Source: Cladorrhinum sp. PSN259 (taxonomy: Eukaryota; Ascomycota; Sordariomycetes; Sordariales; Podosporaceae). From it: a stretch of 64,000 nt of DNA. Below the pieces are notes generated by a model, which saw nothing but the letters and a program-made list of their open reading frames with translations, searched no databases and was not told the DNA's origin. The stretch is from positions 124,001 to 188,000 of the forward strand of contig MU867091.1 of assembly GCA_033725935.1 (NCBI GenBank), written 5' to 3'. Below are positions 11,899-20,544 of this stretch, in pieces. A program made the translations under genes and the position numbers. Each line of letters begins with the position of its first letter. Position 1 is the stretch's first letter.

Positions 11899-12862
11899 TT
11901 ATGGCTTCTCAGACGAATAGAAGTGAACCACGGGGTCGGGACAAATCATCTGTTGCTTCTCTCCAGGTGTGAAAGGACCGACGGAGGCCTTTCCGGGAGC
12001 GTATGACTCGGGCATGTTGGCCAGAACGGTGTCTTTAGCCCTCTGGAACTTCTCGAAGCACTCAATGAGGATATTATCGACGGTTTGACTGGCTTCGACA
12101 ATACCCGTATTCAGCAGTTCCTGCCAGTACAACATAAGTCTTTGAACATCTCAAGGAGACAAGCTGCCCATCAAGGAGCAAGGAGCATACCTTGAGGAAG
12201 TCTTCAACCTTGCTGAACTCTACCTTGTCCAAACGGTAACGATCCGGCAGTCCACTGTTGTGAATTAGAGCCAGCAGCCCAGCATCAACAGTGTTGATTG
12301 CTGCCAGAACGGTAATCGGGATTCCCTCTGACGTTTGGGCGGAGCCCAGAGCCGTCAAGACTGCGCCAAGTATAATCTGAAGCACCAACAGCAACCAGCG
12401 CACGGTGCTTATCATGTGATAGTAGTAGAAATACTTGGATCTCTGGGTGACGACATCGCGGTAGAGGCCCTCGGGAAGACCTTTGGGAGGCCAAAGCCAA
12501 CTTGCCGGGTGAACCACTTGGTGGGTCTCGCCTTCTCTAATCGCCCCAACTCCATGAGCAACGCGAGCCCACTCAGCCGGAGACAAGAAGCGGTGCTGCA
12601 TCTGGGCTACCGACTTTGGACGTCCTCCTGGGGGAGGCTTGACCGACGTGACTGGGTTGGCGTTGACCGGGTTGGCGTTGACTGGGTTGGTGTTGACTGG
12701 GTTGGCGTTGATCGGGGTGCCATTCCCTGGACGAGCAGTTGGCAACGGGATACCGGAAGGTTTCTCGGGCTTGTAGAAGCTCTCTCCATTTTCCGAACGA
12801 GCATCTCCGCCCTTGATACCAGGGAGACTCAGACGACTGGGATCTCGAGAGAGAGTGGTCAT
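11899..12862 (-). CDS. Fungal SLATT-domain protein (two-TM, effector-like)
   Basis: Two exons: complement(join(11899..12120,12191..12862)), 297 aa, with a 70-nt intron (GTATGC...GGCAG, phase 0). Residues 1-90 are disordered and contain a tandem NPVNA/NPVNT pentapeptide (about 51-71). The conserved part starts near YRDVVTQRSKYFYYYHM (135-150) and has a first TM helix (~153-173) and a second (~181-201), then HNSGLPDRYR (201-210) and a helical tail joined across the intron (FLK|ELLNTGIVEA). This pattern matches the fungal SLATT family as I know it. SLATT domains in bacteria are predicted membrane effectors of nucleotide-signalling defence systems; the fungal function is unknown. The gene is head-to-head with trm1 across a 680-bp shared promoter. 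The family call is confident; any immune role is inference. Confidence 0.82.
12648..12712 (-). repeat. 15-bp tandem repeat encoding NPVNA units
   Basis: Inside the SLATT gene, near-identical 15-nt units (plus-strand GGGTTGGCGTTGAC plus one base) occur four times or so, with small variants that change A to T. They encode asparagine/proline/valine pentapeptides in the disordered N-terminus. Unit boundaries are approximate. Confidence 0.75.
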
Positions 12863-13542
12863 GGTTTCGAAGCAAGAAAATGAGACAAAGAGTTAACAAG
12901 AAATATTGACAGAGGTGCAATGCTTGTAGGAGAAGACGACCAACACAAACCAAACGCCCAAAATTGAGGTTCAAGGGACGTAGGTAGGTGGTTTGATGAG
13001 ATTGTGGTTTGGAGGAACTGGCTGCTGGTTGATCCCAACACCAAGACCACTCTGGTGAGAATCATGCCAGAATGGCCCTCAGTCGGGGCCAAACTTCAGA
13101 CCCAAAGAAAGCTGAAGACTCCTCATCTGCGTCTCGGCCCCGTAACAAAAGCCACGACGCCGGTGGAAAGAACCATCTTCCAGGTTTGGATGGAAACTTG
13201 TGCCGTGCTACATGTTCGGAAAGAGCTCAATGGAGGCGAACGGGAAGTCCCGCCTTACACGAGTCGAATTGGATGCCACGGCCCATTTTCATGTGCCAGA
13301 TTCGAGATTAGGTGGAAGTTGCGGTTCATAAAGTTGTGAGTTGAGCTGCAGGTGGAGGAAGGACCTTGATGGCTAAGAGGGTCAGTTGGAAGACAGGGGT
13401 AGCGTGGGGTCTTGGTGGGATGTGGTTCACCGCCCAAGCGGCAGAATTATAAAAATTCACGGCCAATGTTCCACCACTGAGCTTTCCTTGCAGCGGGAAT
13501 AGGCTCCTGTGAGTCGCAACTCTGATTTCCAGGCCACTCTCC
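12863..13542. promoter_or_regulatory. Bidirectional promoter between the SLATT gene and trm1
   Basis: 680 bp between two divergent start codons. The open frames crossing it lack recognisable motifs and are probably chance. Both transcripts must start here, so coordinate expression is possible. No specific factor-binding site can be named with confidence. Confidence 0.5.
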
Positions 13543-15624
13543 ATGCGCCTGAGCTTGCGCACAGCTTCAATTAAGTGCATCTGTGGGCATTTATCTAAGA
13601 TAGCTCGATTATATACGTCTCTACCTTTTGCGCGCACCATGTCGACCGACGCCGAACTCCCCGGCCTCGATGCCACCCCCGCCGAAGGACAGAGAATCAA
13701 GCACAACAATGTCACCTACACCACGGTCAAGGAGGGTCTCGCCCACATTCTCGTCCCAGAGCAGAAAGATGCCAAAGAGGGCCAACCTGTACAGCAGGTC
13801 TTTTACAACCCGATCCAGCAGTTCAATCGCGACTTGACCATCATCGCGATGAAGGCATACGGAAAGGAGAGGATGAAACAGAAGCAAGTCGCCAGCCAGG
13901 CCAAGATTGGCAAATTTGCTGAGAAAAAAAGGAAGCGGAAGGAACAGGCAAAGAACGACCGACCGGCCAAGACCGTGAAGCTCGCCGAGGGCGATGCCGG
14001 CACCGAGATGCCAGATGCAACGGAAGCGCAACCACCAAAGACCGAAGAACCCACAACAAATGGTACCGAAGCAACCGAGACAGTCGAGACGGCCGAGACC
14101 AATAGTGCCGAGGCCCCAGAAGAAGAAAAGAAGCAGTTGCCATTCACCATCCTTGATGCCCTCTCAGCTAGCGGTCTCCGCGCTTTACGATACGCCCACG
14201 AGATCCCGTTCCTTACGAAAGTTACGGCCAACGACCTTTTAAAGGCAGCCACAGATGCCATTCAGCGCAATGCGGTTCACAACAAACTCGTCGACAAGAT
14301 CAAGGTGTCCCACGATGACGCCCTCGCACACATGTATCAGCGAGTTGTCGACGAATTGCGCCGGCCCAAGCCCTCCCCGAACCTCAAATACGACATTATC
14401 GATCTCGACCCCTACGGAAGCGCTGCTCCTTTCCTCGACGCTGCGGTTCAGGCTCTACGAGACGACGGGGGTCTACTCTGCGTTACCTGCACAGATTCTG
14501 GTGTTTGGGCCTCCAATGGGTACCCCGAGAAGTGCTTCTCCCTCTACGGCGGTGTCCCTCTGAAGGGCTGGTATAGCCACGAGGTTGGACTTCGAATTGT
14601 TTTGCACTCGATCGAGACAGCGGCAGCCAAATATGGTCTGGCCATCGAACCTTTGCTCTCATTGTCCATTGATTTCTACTGCAGAGTCTTTGTCCGCATT
14701 ACGAAATCCCCAGCAATGGTCAAGTTCCAAGCAGGTAAAAATATGGTGGTCTACAACTGTGGCCAAGGTTGCGGTTCTTGGACTACGCAGCTTCTCATGA
14801 AGAACAAGCCAACGCCAAACAAGAAGGGGGACGGAATCTTTTACAGACACGGGTTTGCGAGAGCGCCAACGGCACCCGAATCTTGCGAACACTGCGGCTC
14901 GAGTACGCACATGGCGGGCCCGATGTACGCCGGCCGCATTCACGACCCTGAATTCGTTAAGCAGGTGATAGCTGAGGCAGAGGAGGCTTCTCCTGAAATT
15001 TACGGCACTCTGCCTAGAGTACGAGGCATGCTTCAAACGGCGCTCGAGGAGTACATACCTACACCTGAGGAGCTGGAGGCCGAATCCAAGGCAAAGGAAG
15101 GAGAAGACGAAACGAAGAAGCCCAAGAAGAAAAAGAAGACGGAGGCAGAGATGGCAGCCATTGACCCGTATCCCTTCTATTTCTTCCCAGCACATGTGGC
15201 AGGTCTCCTAAGCTGCAGGAGTCCTGCAGAAGCGCCATTGAAGGGAGCGCTGAGGGGCATGGGGTACCAGGTGACTCGAAGCCATTGCAAGCCAGGCAGC
15301 ATCAAAACCAATGCGCCGTGGTCGGTTATTTGGCATGTCTTCAAGGAGTGGATCCGTCAAAAGGCACCCATCACTGAAGCCAACATCAAGCCGGGTACCG
15401 TTGCGTATCGGCTGCTGAAGCTCGACGACAAGGAAAAGACGGCCGAGGCTGGTGAGGCCGTAGAGGGAACAAAGACGTCAGAGACCGGCACGGAGCAGCC
15501 GATATTCCCAGAGGTGGTCTTTGATGAAAAGCTGGGACGTGATCCGGAACAGAAAAAGTATGTGCGATACCAGATGAACCCAAGGGAGCATTGGGGCCCA
15601 TTGGTGAGGGCATCTGGGAAATAA
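13543..15624 (+). CDS. trm1: tRNA (guanine26-N2)-dimethyltransferase Trm1
   Basis: Single exon, 693 aa from the first ATG. Trm1 makes m2,2G26 in tRNAs using S-adenosylmethionine. Family features seen: a conserved N-terminal FYNPIQQFNRDLT (~88-99); SAM-binding motif I LDALSASGLRALRYA (~204-218); an acidic motif-II-like TANDL (~228-232); catalytic-type DPYGSAAPFLDA (289-300); and a Cys-rich segment with CGQGCGSW and CEHCGS suggesting zinc binding. A Lys/Glu/Thr-rich insert (about 105-198) separates the N-terminus from motif I, and a second Lys-rich insert lies near 515-530. A second in-frame ATG at 13639 (residue 33) starts MSTDAELPG. The 32 residues before it are Arg/Ser/Leu-rich with no acidic residue, like a mitochondrial presequence, so dual mitochondrial and nuclear forms are likely, as is known for yeast Trm1. 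Confidence 0.95.
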   Translation: MRLSLRTASIKCICGHLSKIARLYTSLPFARTMSTDAELPGLDATPAEGQRIKHNNVTYTTVKEGLAHILVPEQKDAKEGQPVQQVFYNPIQQFNRDLTIIAMKAYGKERMKQKQVASQAKIGKFAEKKRKRKEQAKNDRPAKTVKLAEGDAGTEMPDATEAQPPKTEEPTTNGTEATETVETAETNSAEAPEEEKKQLPFTILDALSASGLRALRYAHEIPFLTKVTANDLLKAATDAIQRNAVHNKLVDKIKVSHDDALAHMYQRVVDELRRPKPSPNLKYDIIDLDPYGSAAPFLDAAVQALRDDGGLLCVTCTDSGVWASNGYPEKCFSLYGGVPLKGWYSHEVGLRIVLHSIETAAAKYGLAIEPLLSLSIDFYCRVFVRITKSPAMVKFQAGKNMVVYNCGQGCGSWTTQLLMKNKPTPNKKGDGIFYRHGFARAPTAPESCEHCGSSTHMAGPMYAGRIHDPEFVKQVIAEAEEASPEIYGTLPRVRGMLQTALEEYIPTPEELEAESKAKEGEDETKKPKKKKKTEAEMAAIDPYPFYFFPAHVAGLLSCRSPAEAPLKGALRGMGYQVTRSHCKPGSIKTNAPWSVIWHVFKEWIRQKAPITEANIKPGTVAYRLLKLDDKEKTAEAGEAVEGTKTSETGTEQPIFPEVVFDEKLGRDPEQKKYVRYQMNPREHWGPLVRASGK

Positions 15625-16072
15625 CGATGATGGTGGTTAAGTGATTCCCTGCTTTAAAAGCCCTTGTTCAAGGATCCTGAAATTCGTTCGATGTGATGAT
15701 GATGATTGCCGCGGCCCACTCACTCCCACCCTCGATACCCCTCGATTCGGTATCCTCCAGCCCCGCGTATTGCGTATTTGCCCTGGAGGCGGAGTGATAA
15801 CGCAATTTAGCGTTACCTCTCGGTTGCGCTGATTTGTGACTCAAATGGCAGGCGCTCGTCGCCAGCTGCTATTGTGGCATGCTGCGGGTGTGGTTTATTG
15901 GTAACTCTTGATGCTTCCTTCATCCCTTCAGCACGGGCAGCTCGGATCTTACAGTTAAATTAAGATTAGTGAAAAGTCCGAGACGAAATTCAATTCTTTT
16001 TTTTAATCGTAACTTTCTTTTTCTTTTCTACCTCGTTTGTGAGCAATTAATTTTGTTGCGCGGCGACACAAT
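15625..16072. other. Intergenic: trm1 3' region and lipid-kinase promoter
   Basis: 448 bp between two plus-strand genes. The right end is T-rich and leads into the lipid-kinase start. No further gene or structured element seen. Confidence 0.5.
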
Positions 16073-17632
16073 ATGTCTCTCCTTCGGTGGTTCGTCCGGC
16101 CCTTTAAGAAGCGCACACGGAAGCTTTCAGCGGATGCTAGCGCTAAAAAGTCTGAAAAAGCGGAAGTTCACATGCCAAAAGCTGCCGCAAACACCACGAA
16201 CAACACCAGCAGCGATGCAATCGTCGACAACAGCAACAACGAAGATGCAGTCGCCAATCTCAACCGAGATGAGATCATCTTCATCAAACAGTCACCAGAC
16301 TCAAAAGGAGGAGGATACCTGATATACAGCCTCAAAGAGAACACACCTTCCTCTTCTCCCGAATCACCACCACCATCTGATAAGAAATCAGAAGATGATG
16401 ATACAAAACCATTCAGCCTCACCACCACACACTTCCGCGGCGCCGGCGCTCAACTGCCCAAGGATTTGATTCCGTACCTTTTGCCTCAGGACGGCCCGCC
16501 GCCACCACATTTTATCACTTCCGATCGAGCAGTACACGTGGTGGTATCTACCCACTCAGGCTTACAGCTCGCATCGAGTTTTTACTCGGCAGTATTGGAG
16601 CCTCTTTTGGGGATCGCTTTCGGGCTTTCTCATCAGTCTTCTGACAAGAAGAAGAAATCCGAAGAAGAAGAAGAAGAAGAAGAAGAAGGGAAAGGGACGC
16701 ATTACGAGCTCACAGTGACTAATTCCAAAAATTCAGTCAAGGAGTTCGCTGCTTCGCTGAAGGGCAACGAGACGATTTTACTGCTCAGCGGTGATGGCGG
16801 GGTGGTAGATCTCATCAACTCGTTTTCACCTTCTGAGTCTGCCGAGGTCAAGCAGAGTCCCGTTATCGCCCTCCTGCCGCTCGGAACGGCAAATGCATTG
16901 TTTCATTCTCTGCATAAACGGGACGAGCCGTCTTCGAGTTCCTCGCTTGTCCTGGCGCTCAGGACTTTACTTAAGGGTGACGCGAGGGATTTGCCTACTT
17001 TTAGGGCGTCATTCTCGCCTGGGTCAAAATTAGCAGGCTCCGAGGATGGGGAGGAAGTTGATCATCTGAGAGGGGCGATCGTGACGTCTTATGGGTTCCA
17101 CGCCAGTTTGGTTCACGAGAGCGATACGCCGCAGTATCGGGTGCACGGGAGCAAGCGGTTCGGGATGGCTGCGGCCGAGTTGTTGAAGCTTTCGCACGGG
17201 TATGATTGCCGAGTTCAAGTGAGGAGGAGACCTGGAGAGAAAGAATTTGAGGAGGTCAAAGTGGGAGGAGGAGAAAAGTTCAGTTACGTCTTGGTTACGC
17301 TTGTTAGTAATCTGGAGAAGACGTTTACTATTTCCCCGGAGAGTAAAGTGCTGGATGGGAAGTTGAGGCTGGTGTACTTTGGAGATGTGGGCGGGGAGAG
17401 GACGATGGATATCATGAAGGCCGCTTATGACGAGGGGAAACATGTGAGGATGGAAGAGGTTGGGTATGAGGACGTTGAGGAGGTTAGGGTTGAGGTTAGG
17501 GAATCGGATGAGAGGTGGAGGGTTGTTTGTGTTGACGGGACTGTGGTTGAGGTTGGGGAGGGAGGTTGGGTGAGCGTGAAGAGGGAGGAGGGGGAGAAAG
17601 AAGGGAAGGGGTGGAGGGTTTTGGTCGGGTAA
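16073..17632 (+). CDS. Lipid kinase with diacylglycerol-kinase catalytic domain (sphingosine kinase-like)
   Basis: Single exon, 519 aa. The domain starts with HVVVSTHSGLQLA (~155-167), a degenerate form of the usual NPxSG, then the nucleotide-binding signature SGDGG (239-243) followed by VVDLIN, and PLGTANAL (269-276), the usual LPxGTxNxxA site. These define the DAGK_cat/NAD-kinase-like superfamily that includes sphingosine and ceramide kinases, so ATP-dependent phosphorylation of a lipid is the likely reaction. The substrate is unknown. The basic N-terminus (RPFKKRTRK) could bind acidic membranes. A Lys/Glu-rich insert with a GAA-repeat-encoded Glu run (~197-205) splits the domain before the SGDGG site. 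No TM segment. Absence of the normal NPKSG leaves some doubt about activity. Confidence 0.8.
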   Translation: MSLLRWFVRPFKKRTRKLSADASAKKSEKAEVHMPKAAANTTNNTSSDAIVDNSNNEDAVANLNRDEIIFIKQSPDSKGGGYLIYSLKENTPSSSPESPPPSDKKSEDDDTKPFSLTTTHFRGAGAQLPKDLIPYLLPQDGPPPPHFITSDRAVHVVVSTHSGLQLASSFYSAVLEPLLGIAFGLSHQSSDKKKKSEEEEEEEEEGKGTHYELTVTNSKNSVKEFAASLKGNETILLLSGDGGVVDLINSFSPSESAEVKQSPVIALLPLGTANALFHSLHKRDEPSSSSSLVLALRTLLKGDARDLPTFRASFSPGSKLAGSEDGEEVDHLRGAIVTSYGFHASLVHESDTPQYRVHGSKRFGMAAAELLKLSHGYDCRVQVRRRPGEKEFEEVKVGGGEKFSYVLVTLVSNLEKTFTISPESKVLDGKLRLVYFGDVGGERTMDIMKAAYDEGKHVRMEEVGYEDVEEVRVEVRESDERWRVVCVDGTVVEVGEGGWVSVKREEGEKEGKGWRVLVG

Positions 17633-18099
17633 GTGGAAGGAGAGAACCTAATGAGAGAATGGGAGGATATCTACTTTTTGGTGTTTGAAAGGATAGAAGT
17701 TTATATGCTTCGGGGGGGCTTTTAATATAATTCACGGTTTCTAAGGTTGTTTTGCGGGGGTTTGCAAGATGCGAGGACAGTTCTCTTGTCGGATTCGAAG
17801 CAAGACCTTGGACATGAGAATACCACACAATTTATGCTGTTGATGATTAACCTTGACCGCGTCTATAGTTCCAGAGTAGAGTTACAGGTCTAGTCTCGCT
17901 CCTATGAATGATTTTCGTTTAGATTAACCCGACTTCATCTGGTATTATTTCTGCTGTAAAGAAAAGCAACAGTGTCTAATGGTCTGCCCCTATTGGATTA
18001 GGACTTAGGAGACCTGGGTGTTCATCACCAATCGAGCGGAGCCTGATCTAATTTGGTCATAACAGGAAATGCCGCATAGAACTGTCAACAGAATCAAAC
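17633..18099. other. Intergenic: lipid-kinase 3' UTR up to tRNA-Val
   Basis: 467 bp with no recognisable gene. It holds the 3' end of the lipid-kinase transcript and the 5' flank of tRNA-Val. Confidence 0.5.
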
Positions 18100-18173
18100 G
18101 GTTTCGTGGTGTAGTTGGTTATCACGTCAGTCTAACACACTGAAGGTCTCCAGTTCGAGCCTGGACGAAATCA
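18100..18173 (+). tRNA. tRNA-Val (anticodon AAC)
   Basis: The acceptor stem GGTTTCG (18100-18106) pairs with CGAAATC (18166-18172) with one G-U pair; discriminator A at 18173. The A-box is TGGTGTAGTTGG. The anticodon arm is TCAGT-CTAACAC-ACTGA, giving AAC. The T-arm contains GTTCGAGCC. 74 nt, no intron. Confidence 0.97.
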
Positions 18174-18183
18174 TCCACAAACA

Positions 18184-18189
18184 TTTTTT
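18184..18189 (+). terminator. Pol III terminator of tRNA-Val
   Basis: A T6 run 10 nt past the mature 3' end, on the coding strand, the normal RNA polymerase III stop signal. Confidence 0.75.
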
Positions 18190-18366
18190 GCCCCCTATAT
18201 AATTTTTTTTCTTTTTAGTTAATACTTTGGCTGGATTCGTCGTTTTATATTTTTCTTGCAGTTTTATTTATATTTTTATTTTTCTTTAGGATGGTACGGA
18301 AAGACCCCCTTTCCCCCCTTCCTCTTTTGACAAAGTAATGTTTTTTTATATTTCATTCTTTCACTA

Positions 18367-18388
18367 GGATGGATGGATGGATGGATGG
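18367..18388. repeat. (GGAT)n microsatellite
   Basis: Five full GGAT units plus GG in an AT-rich intergenic spacer. Confidence 0.95.
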
Positions 18389-19085
18389 ACGCTAAAGGAA
18401 ATATTATTCTTACTGCATCATTTGTTTTGACAGTTTTTTTCACGACAACCATGTCTCCTTGCCGAGAGATAAGATGTTTGATATCTATCTCCCCCCATCA
18501 TTTTAAAATATTATTTGTCTTATTTTCCTTTTTAAATTCTTCAATCAGCTATCTATATATGCTTGTATCTGCGCCTGTATTTTCCTCAAGAGTATGTAAG
18601 GATGGGTATTCAGGCCCCCCTTTTTATCTATGTTGACAGGACTTTAGCCACCTACCTCCTTTTTACCCAATGGGTCGTAACAGTAATTAATCTACAAAAG
18701 TGAAAATGTAGCAAAAACTTCTCAAGGGACTATAATATATTATTAAACCTGTTGTAAGACATTGAATAATAATAAGGGCCGAGTCAAATCTTTCTCTTCG
18801 ATGTTTGTTGGTGACATACCTCTCCGATCCAAGATGATGTACATGTACTATATACAAAATTCAGCTGAATTACTGGATAAAATTGCTGGCTTTATTATGC
18901 CTACTGATTCACGCTTTTGTGTTTTATTAATACTATTTATGCGCTGAAAGATGCCTTGGCATCTGTTTTGAAGATACTCTTCAACTCATGTCAAGATACG
19001 GCCGCCAGGGCTCCCGGAATCCCGCTTTCTTCACAAATATTAATATCGTTTTATGATACTACCTCTCCCTCTCCGATCGCAGTCA

Positions 19086-20544
19086 TCACAGGAACTCCAA
19101 CATGCCCCCACCTGCAAACAACTTGTCCGTATCTTCAACCCAGTCGTTTACTACTGGAAAGAACGACGGTCTGAGGTTTCTGTTACTGGGGTCTCTGATT
19201 CCTGGTACCGCCCTGTTTCGCTTGATAGTCTGAATAAAAAGGTTAACATCATACGAACCGATAGCAGTAGACATTCAGGAGACACTCTAGACTGGACGAT
19301 TGACCGAATTAAACCTACCGAATGGTGTTGCTAGAATACAAAAAATGGGTTTAGAGGAAAAAATCGAGAAAAACTTACCCAAGAGCCCACTTTCAGCCTC
19401 TCCGCCAAGTTCACCAGCCGTCTTGGGTTGCGGTTGATGAGATTTAAAAGATCGAGTTCCATGTCATTGAGATGACGGTTTTCGATGTTGAACATGAACT
19501 GGAGGCGATGGTTGTGCATGGAGAACGAGACGCCCAAAAAGCGTAACGCGTTTGCCCGAAGCAGAATAGAAATAATGTCGTCTCGCAGGAACGGGCGCCA
19601 TACCCTATACAAAAGTTACATCCATGACATGTGAGCCAGTGCCTAGATGTCAAGAGCATGGAGGCTGAAAACAATCAATTACCCAAACTTACCACCCACC
19701 CCCAAAATTTCCCACCCCCAACGGAACATAGACTTCCAACTTTTGTAGCCCCTGAAGCGTTCTCTCAGATATGAAATGCGTCAACTTCATTGGCCTGCCA
19801 GCGTTCGGTTGCCTGTTAATATCATCGCATCATTAGCAGTTCTTTTCAATCCCATAGATGCCTCCAACGCAACGTGCGCACTCACCATGGCGGCAACTGA
19901 TCAACCACAAACGTAGCCGCCTTGAACATGGGCAAGACCACCTCCGTGATCTCCTTACACAACAACAAAATTGTTGGAGTTTCGAGTATCACACGATCTG
20001 GGAAGGGTTTCACAGAGTCCGGGTTAAGCCGTTTCCTCGCATAGTACCGATCAACCTCACGGTTATACCCAGCGTATAATTCCTGACAAGTAGGGTACCG
20101 AGCTAAATAAGAGTAGACCACGTTTCTGAGCTCGTTGGGTAATGAGAAAAATGTTTTGCGGTCTTGATTGCGGTCAGTGGTGGGACTGTGGGTAGGAGCG
20201 GTAATGTGAGAATGCTGAGTAACATGCTGGGGTCTATCCGTATGGTAAACCTGAGTGATGCCAAAGTCTTCCGGTTTGGGCGGTAGAACTGGAACTCCGT
20301 CGGTGGGTTTAATCCAACAGCCATTTAAGGCGGCAGGGCAACAGGGGCCGTCGTCGTCGTTATAAATTCCGGTTTCGCACCAAGACCCAGACGCGCCGCA
20401 ACGAGCCAAGATGAAGTGTCCGGATTCTAGCTGGAGAATGTCGGGGTCATCCGTCTCTGTTGTTGGCATCCCCTTGTGCCACTTTGGGGGGATAATAGGA
20501 AGTTCAGCAGGCACCTCATCCTCCATCGGCTGCGGCGACGCCAT
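19086..20544 (-). CDS. F-box-like/2EXR-like fungal protein, multi-exon
   Basis: Proposed exons: complement(join(19086..19229,19379..19604,19693..19812,19886..20544)), 382 aa. Introns 1 (73 nt, GTGAGT...TTAACAG) and 2 (88 nt, GTAAGT...TATAG) are well supported by phase. Intron 3 starts at GTAAGT (19378) but has two good acceptors, at 19331 and 19230, which give different C-termini. A Cys-containing N-terminal half (C49, C56, C68, C69, C76) precedes FFSLPNELRNVVYSYL (132-147), the helix pattern that begins many fungal F-box-like or 2EXR domains. The rest (conserved-looking VWRPFLRDDIISILLRANALRFLG) has no clear family. An in-frame ATG lies 38 codons upstream (20658); I prefer 20544 because it has an A at -3 and the upstream stretch is low in conservation signals. 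A ubiquitin-ligase adaptor role is only possible, not shown. Confidence 0.65.

Larger units (their letters stand above)
18174..19085. other. AT-rich spacer after tRNA-Val
   Basis: About 0.9 kb, AT-rich, with a GGAT tetranucleotide repeat at 18367-18388. No gene recognised. The right end carries the 3' UTR of the minus-strand F-box-like gene. Confidence 0.5.

Noticed and set aside
12648..12712. Resemblance of the repeat to asparagine-alanine-asparagine-proline repeats of malaria surface proteins
   Set aside because: A coincidence of low-complexity composition; the rest of the protein is a fungal SLATT protein.
13004..13339. 111-codon ORF between the SLATT gene and trm1
   Set aside because: It occupies most of the divergent promoter, lacks motifs and competes with overlapping frames on both strands.
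17484..17504. Two TTAGGG units, telomere-like
   Set aside because: They are not in tandem array and encode Val/Arg/Glu residues in the lipid-kinase tail; ordinary coding sequence.
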